Source: Candidatus Saccharimonadota bacterium | GTDB taxonomy: Bacteria > Patescibacteriota > Saccharimonadia > Saccharimonadales > SZUA-47 | DNA length: 9,763 bases | Reading direction: 5' to 3' | Assembly: GCA_017993025.1 (NCBI GenBank) | Contig: JAGONL010000026.1 | Coordinates: 1-9,763 of the forward strand | Shown: one piece after another, positions 6,147-9,763 of the stretch | Numbering within the stretch: position 1 is the stretch's first letter | Layout of the letters: every line of letters begins with the position of its first letter | The notes under the pieces: model-generated | Told to the model about the DNA's origin: nothing | The model's database searches: none | What the model saw: the letters and a program-made list of their open reading frames with translations, nothing else | Position numbers and translations under genes: made by a program

Positions 6147-6188
6147 TGCTTAAGCTGTTATCTGTTAGCTGTTTACTGTAAACTGTAG
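6147..6188. repeat. Short 7-bp tandem repeat array before obg
   Basis: Five clear heptads (6154-6188) follow the consensus nCTGTTA and drift towards ACTGTAA/ACTGTAG; a weaker unit lies at 6147-6153. Consecutive clear units agree at 21 of 28 positions by hand count. The array fills most of the 53-bp gap between the CHAP gene and obg and ends 2 bases before the obg ATG. No Shine-Dalgarno can be seen there, because the repeat occupies its place. GCTTAAGC (6148-6155) is palindromic but too short to call a terminator. Confidence 0.65.
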
Positions 6189-6190
6189 AT

Positions 6191-7462
6191 ATGTTTATAG
6201 ATAATTCAAGAGTTGTGATAAAGGCCGGTAACGGCGGTAACGGCATAGTTAGCTTTCACCATGCTCGTGGTTTGCCAAAAGGTGGTCCAGATGGTGGTGA
6301 TGGTGGACACGGCGGTGATGTTATTTTTGTTGCTAGTAAAAACCAAAATACTTTAGCTAGTTTCCGGTATCAAAAAGAGCTAAAGGCCGAAGATGGAAAA
6401 AACGGCTTTAGTGCTAAACAACACGGTAGAAGTGGAAAAGACCTAGAGGTTGCCGTGCCGGTTGGAACGCAGGTTAGAATTAATGGTGAGCTAGTCGCCG
6501 ATTTGGTTGTTGATAACCAGAGAGAAGTGATTGCCTTTGGAGGCAAGGGCGGGTTCGGAAACGCCCACTTTATTAGTAGTATCCGGCAAGCACCAAAAAT
6601 CGCTGAAAAGGGCGAAACTGGCGAGGTTTTTGACGCTGAACTGGAACTTAAAATAATTGCCGATATTGGACTTGTTGGCCTACCTAACGCGGGGAAGAGC
6701 ACACTGCTGGCCAAGGTCAGTAGCGCCAAGCCTAAAATCGCTAATTATCCTTTTACGACTCTAAACCCACACCTTGGCGTAGTACAAGTAGACAAGGGCA
6801 AAGAAATGCTCATAGCTGATATTCCTGGGCTAATCGACGGAGCCTCAGAGGGCAAAGGTCTAGGCGGTGAGTTTTTGCGCCATGTTGAGCGTACTCATGT
6901 TCTTCTGCACATGATTGACGGCTATTCTGACGATGTTGCGAGAGATTATAAAACTATCCAGAACGAACTTAAAAATTACAAAATTGACCTGTCTAAAAAA
7001 CCTCAAGTGGTAACTTTGACTAAAATTGAAGGTTTGGACGCAGAAATTGTAGCCGACCAGCTAAAGCAGTTATCAAAAGTTTCAAAAAAGACCCCTATCA
7101 CTGCTATCTCGGCTTTGAGCGGCGAAGGGCTACAAAAACTACTGTATCAGCTACACGATTTAGTGGAGATTGAAAGAAGCAAACAAGCTGTTGAAAACGC
7201 CGAAAGCGCCATTCCTATTATTAGAGCTATTGAAGACGTAGACCAATGGAAGATAATTGTTGAGGATTTTGGTGTTGTTGTTAGAGGAAAGAAAATTGAA
7301 AGATTTGCTAACCGCACCTATTTTGACAACGAAGATGCCGTTCGGCGCTTAAGAGACATTATGCGAAAAATGGGCATTATACGTTCCTTTGAAAAACAGA
7401 AAATAGAAACCGACACTAAAGTCTATTTTGGAGACAATCGCGAAGATTACTTAGAGTACTAG
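6191..7462 (+). CDS. obg: GTPase Obg (CgtA), ribosome assembly
   Basis: Essential GTPase binding the large ribosomal subunit. The 423-residue length is typical. The N-terminal Obg domain starts MFIDNSRVVIKAGNGGNG and carries the glycine-rich PKGGPDGGDGGHGGDV (29-44). The usual SFRREK is SFHHAR here. The G domain has G1 GLPNAGKST (163-171), switch I PFTT (187-190), G3 DIPG (210-213), G4 TKIE (277-280) and G5 SAL (307-309). The C-terminal OCT domain (about 353-423) contains FDNEDAVRRLRDIMRKMG and ends YFGDNREDYLEY. G4 departs from the canonical NKxD at both the N and the D. The start is the first ATG, matching the family N-terminus exactly; no Shine-Dalgarno precedes it because a heptad repeat does. 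The photolyase gene begins 15 bases downstream. Confidence 0.95.
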   Translation: MFIDNSRVVIKAGNGGNGIVSFHHARGLPKGGPDGGDGGHGGDVIFVASKNQNTLASFRYQKELKAEDGKNGFSAKQHGRSGKDLEVAVPVGTQVRINGELVADLVVDNQREVIAFGGKGGFGNAHFISSIRQAPKIAEKGETGEVFDAELELKIIADIGLVGLPNAGKSTLLAKVSSAKPKIANYPFTTLNPHLGVVQVDKGKEMLIADIPGLIDGASEGKGLGGEFLRHVERTHVLLHMIDGYSDDVARDYKTIQNELKNYKIDLSKKPQVVTLTKIEGLDAEIVADQLKQLSKVSKKTPITAISALSGEGLQKLLYQLHDLVEIERSKQAVENAESAIPIIRAIEDVDQWKIIVEDFGVVVRGKKIERFANRTYFDNEDAVRRLRDIMRKMGIIRSFEKQKIETDTKVYFGDNREDYLEY

Positions 7463-7477
7463 GGAAGATTCACTTTC

Positions 7478-9133
7478 ATGGATAATGACGATTTATTAAA
7501 AACACGTATCCAGCAGATTTATCGTTCGGATTTTGAAGGAAAATGTGTTTTGTATGTGATGAGTAGGGACCAGCGGGTACAAGATAATCATGCGCTAATT
7601 TGTGCCCAGAAACACGCCATAGCTAAAAAACTTCCGTTTGCAGTTGTGTTTTGTCTACAACCAAAATTGGGAGTTCGCTCAAGAGAGCACTATCGGTTTA
7701 TGCTAGACGGGTTATACCAAGTTGAGGCTGATTTGAGCGTGCTAAATATTCCATTTATGATGTTGATAGGCGACGGTTTTGAGCGTTTGAGCGGTATGAT
7801 TCATCACGTTAGTCCAGATGCTTTGTACTTTGATTTTAATCCGTTAAAAGGCCCCAGAAACCTCCAACAGAAGCTTTGCAAGGTCAGACCTTGCAATATG
7901 TTCGTGGTGGATACACATAATACTGTTCCGCTGTGGGTTACATCTGATAAGTCTGAAGTTGGTGCCCGTACAATTCGCACTAAAATACATAAAAAATTCG
8001 AAGACTATTTAATTGAACCTGATAAACCGGCCAAGCACCCCATTGATTGGCCTGGGGTTATCAAAACTTTAGATGACTTAAAAAAAATGATAGCCGAGGT
8101 ACTAAGCGGTATAAGCTTGTCTGGAATAAAAGTAAATTTTAAGTCGGGTGAGCAAAACGCAATCAACGCACTAGATAAATTTATAAAAAACGAACTTTCA
8201 ATCTATGCTAAAAACAGAAACGACCCAAGTTTAGATGGGCAGTCTGACTTAAGCCCGTACCTACATTTTGGCCAAATTTCTAGTTTGCGAGTGGCGCTAA
8301 GTTTACGTGAGACAGCACTGAAAATAGGTGATGACTTACATCTGCTTTCAAGTCCAAAAATGCCCCAACCAGAAGATTATATCAACGCTACTCTACAAGG
8401 AATAAATGCTTTGATTGAAGAACTGATCGTTAGGAAGGAATTGTCTGATAACTTTTGTTACTACAATGAAGATTACGATTCATTAAAATCATCACCTGGT
8501 TGGGCAATAAAGAGCCTTGAAAAGCATAAAAATGACCCCAGAGAATTTCTATATAACTTAGAGCAATTAGAACAGGCGCAGACCCATGACCCAGCCTGGA
8601 ACTCTGCGCAAAAACAGATGACCAAAACCGGCAAAATGCACGGATATATGAGAATGTATTGGGCCAAAAAGGTTTTGGAGTGGAGTCCTAGCCGGCCGCA
8701 CAATAATGGCACTCTTGCCGATTTTTCTGAAAATTTTGACATGGACGGTATAGCGCATACCGCCGCACGTACAAAATTACCAGAAGAAATCAACAATAGC
8801 ACTCATTTTGAGTGGCCTAATCAAAGCGAAAAAGAGCATGCTCAGCTAATCAGCCCTTTAAATAAGGATTCAGAAATGCTAAAATCTCAAATCTCAAATC
8901 TAGAATCTCTAACCGGTGCGGAGTGGGCGATTGAGGTGTTGAAATATTTGAATGACCATTATTCTATCGATGGGGGCGATCCTAACGGGTACGCAGGGAT
9001 AATGTGGTCTGTGGCTGGAGTTCACGATAGGCCGTGGAATGAGCGCGAAATATTTGGTGTGATTCGCTATATGAATTACGGCGGTCTAAAGCGAAAATTT
9101 GATATAGAATCATATATAAATCAATGGTCATGA
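7478..9133 (+). CDS. phr: Class II CPD photolyase with an internal insertion
   Basis: FAD enzyme that uses light to split cyclobutane pyrimidine dimers. Class II features are YVMSRDQRVQDNHAL (26-40), GARTIRTKI (162-170), SPYLHFGQIS (259-268), EELIVRKELSDNFCYYN (314-330), DPAWNSAQKQM (371-381), GKMHGYMRMYWAKKVLEW (385-402), DPNGYAGIMWSVAGVHDR (501-518) and IRYMNYGGLKRKFD (529-542). At 551 residues it is longer than the usual 450-480. About 75 residues (404-478) separate KKVLEWS from AEWAIEVLKYLNDHY, which are only a few residues apart in class II enzymes. The motif normally DGRDPNGY reads DGGDPNGY. A weak GGGAAG at 7462-7467 lies 10 bases before the ATG. All FAD-region motifs remain in frame, so the gene looks functional. 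Confidence 0.9.
   Translation: MDNDDLLKTRIQQIYRSDFEGKCVLYVMSRDQRVQDNHALICAQKHAIAKKLPFAVVFCLQPKLGVRSREHYRFMLDGLYQVEADLSVLNIPFMMLIGDGFERLSGMIHHVSPDALYFDFNPLKGPRNLQQKLCKVRPCNMFVVDTHNTVPLWVTSDKSEVGARTIRTKIHKKFEDYLIEPDKPAKHPIDWPGVIKTLDDLKKMIAEVLSGISLSGIKVNFKSGEQNAINALDKFIKNELSIYAKNRNDPSLDGQSDLSPYLHFGQISSLRVALSLRETALKIGDDLHLLSSPKMPQPEDYINATLQGINALIEELIVRKELSDNFCYYNEDYDSLKSSPGWAIKSLEKHKNDPREFLYNLEQLEQAQTHDPAWNSAQKQMTKTGKMHGYMRMYWAKKVLEWSPSRPHNNGTLADFSENFDMDGIAHTAARTKLPEEINNSTHFEWPNQSEKEHAQLISPLNKDSEMLKSQISNLESLTGAEWAIEVLKYLNDHYSIDGGDPNGYAGIMWSVAGVHDRPWNEREIFGVIRYMNYGGLKRKFDIESYINQWS
8687..8914 (+). other. In-frame insertion of about 75 codons inside the photolyase
   Basis: This segment (residues about 404-479) has no counterpart in the class II photolyases I know, where the tryptophan of KKVLEW is followed within about ten residues by the helix ending LNDxY. 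It is hydrophilic, rich in N, E, S and H, with no membrane segment or recognisable domain. Its 3' end (8885-8912) is a heptad tandem repeat of the type found in the intergenic regions. The boundaries are estimated from remembered family consensus, good to a few codons. Confidence 0.6.
8885..8912. repeat. Heptad tandem repeat inside the photolyase gene
   Basis: Four consecutive 7-base units: TCTCAAA twice (8885-8898), then TCTAGAA and TCTCTAA. Consecutive units agree at 17 of 21 positions. The 12-mer TCTCAAATCTAG (8892-8903) occurs in reverse complement at 59-70, and CTAGAATCTC (8900-8909) occurs directly at 149-158, both in the array upstream of ftsA. The unit length is not a multiple of three, but the reading frame is kept across the array. 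Confidence 0.7.
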
Positions 9134-9148
9134 GTTAGACTAAGACAT

Positions 9149-9763
9149 ATGACATACTACTTCTACGACCTAGAGACATCAAGCGGTAATGCTAAAACTG
9201 GCAGAGTCATGCAGTTTGCAGGACAGAGAACGAACGAGAACCTAGAACCAATCGGCGAACCGGATAATATTCTAGTTAAACTGGCGGACGATGTTATACC
9301 TGAACCGGATGCGATTTTAGTTCATGGCATTACACCACAGCAGACACTTAGCGATGGTATTTCTGAGGCAGATTTTGCAGAATATTTTCAGAGTAAAATT
9401 GCTACCGACAGCACTACTTTTATAGGCTATAACAACATCCGTTTTGATGATGAATTTATGCGTAGAGTCTGCTACAGAACTTTTTATGACCCTTACGAGT
9501 GGCACTGGAAAGATGGGAAGTCAAGATGGGATTTGCTCGACGCTATTAGAATGATGCGAGCTCTAAGACCTGAGGGTTTGAAGTGGCCCTTTAAAGACGA
9601 TAAACCAACGGTTGCTTTAGGGGAAATGTCTAGAGAAAACAATATTATTCACGAAAACGCCCACGACGCATTAAGCGACGTCTTGGCGCTCATAGAACTT
9701 GCAAAAAGATTCCAAAATTCCCAACCAAAATTATTTAAATACTTGATAACAACTAGGGATAAA
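9149..9763 (+). CDS. sbcB: Exodeoxyribonuclease I (3' end beyond the window)
   Basis: Single-strand-specific 3'-5' DNA exonuclease of the DEDDh family, used in recombination and mismatch repair. The 205 visible residues align with the N-terminal exonuclease domain of E. coli ExoI. Matches include FYDLETSSG (5-13, catalytic D7 and E9), a TGITPQ-like HGITPQQ (59-65), GYNNIRFDDEF (93-103, catalytic aspartate), FYDPYEWHW (112-120), SRWDLLD (125-131), ALRPEG (138-143), and HENAHDALSDV (168-178, H172 and D177). The tail PKLFKYLITTRDK corresponds to the E. coli region just before the SH3-like domain, so roughly half the protein is missing because the window ends. The ATG is 15 bases after the photolyase stop, with no clear Shine-Dalgarno. 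Confidence 0.94.
   Translation, partial: MTYYFYDLETSSGNAKTGRVMQFAGQRTNENLEPIGEPDNILVKLADDVIPEPDAILVHGITPQQTLSDGISEADFAEYFQSKIATDSTTFIGYNNIRFDDEFMRRVCYRTFYDPYEWHWKDGKSRWDLLDAIRMMRALRPEGLKWPFKDDKPTVALGEMSRENNIIHENAHDALSDVLALIELAKRFQNSQPKLFKYLITTRDK

Noticed and set aside
6138..6160. Terminator after the CHAP gene around the palindrome GCTTAAGC
   Set aside because: The 8-base perfect palindrome cannot form a stable stem-loop and no T-run follows.
9317..9505. 62-codon open frame on the - strand
   Set aside because: Antisense to the exonuclease I gene, whose DEDDh motifs cover the same bases.

Overview
The window reads as chromosomal DNA of a Candidate Phyla Radiation (Patescibacteria) bacterium, most likely a Saccharibacteria-like lineage. 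This is inferred from gene content and protein style, not from a database search. The genes are compact and all on the + strand, with overlaps or gaps of a few bases. The base composition is moderately AT-rich. UGA is used as a normal stop (mltG and the photolyase end in TGA), so the UGA-recoding CPR lineages (Gracilibacteria, Absconditabacteria) are excluded.

Layout. Bases 1-57 hold the 3' end of a gene, probably alaS. From its stop codon to about base 299 lies a degenerate array of 7-base repeats containing a 19-bp inverted repeat. It runs up to an extended -10 promoter sitting so close to the ftsA ATG that the mRNA should be leaderless or nearly so. A tight block follows: ftsA (cell division actin homologue), a single-pass membrane protein with a baseplate-J-like outer domain, ruvX/yqgF and mltG. 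The alaS ... ruvX - mltG order recalls the alaS-yrrK-yrrL neighbourhood of Bacillus, here with ftsA and the membrane protein inserted.

A new promoter overlaps the mltG stop codon. It is followed by a structured leader of about 180 nt that resembles part of a ydaO-type (c-di-AMP) riboswitch. Next comes a strong Shine-Dalgarno with no ATG/GTG/TTG behind it, so the membrane-anchored LysM-LysM-CHAP peptidoglycan hydrolase appears to start at an ATT codon. A second, short heptad array fills the gap before obg (ribosome-assembly GTPase). A class II CPD photolyase then carries an insertion of about 75 residues whose 3' end is a third heptad array, inside the reading frame. The window ends within sbcB (exonuclease I), which is truncated by the window edge.

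Functionally the first half is an envelope and division module: FtsA, MltG, the CHAP hydrolase and a membrane protein. The second half is ribosome assembly and DNA repair. The most unusual signals are the three loci of related heptanucleotide repeats, one of them inside a coding sequence at an insertion boundary, and the ATT-start, leader-controlled cell-wall hydrolase gene.
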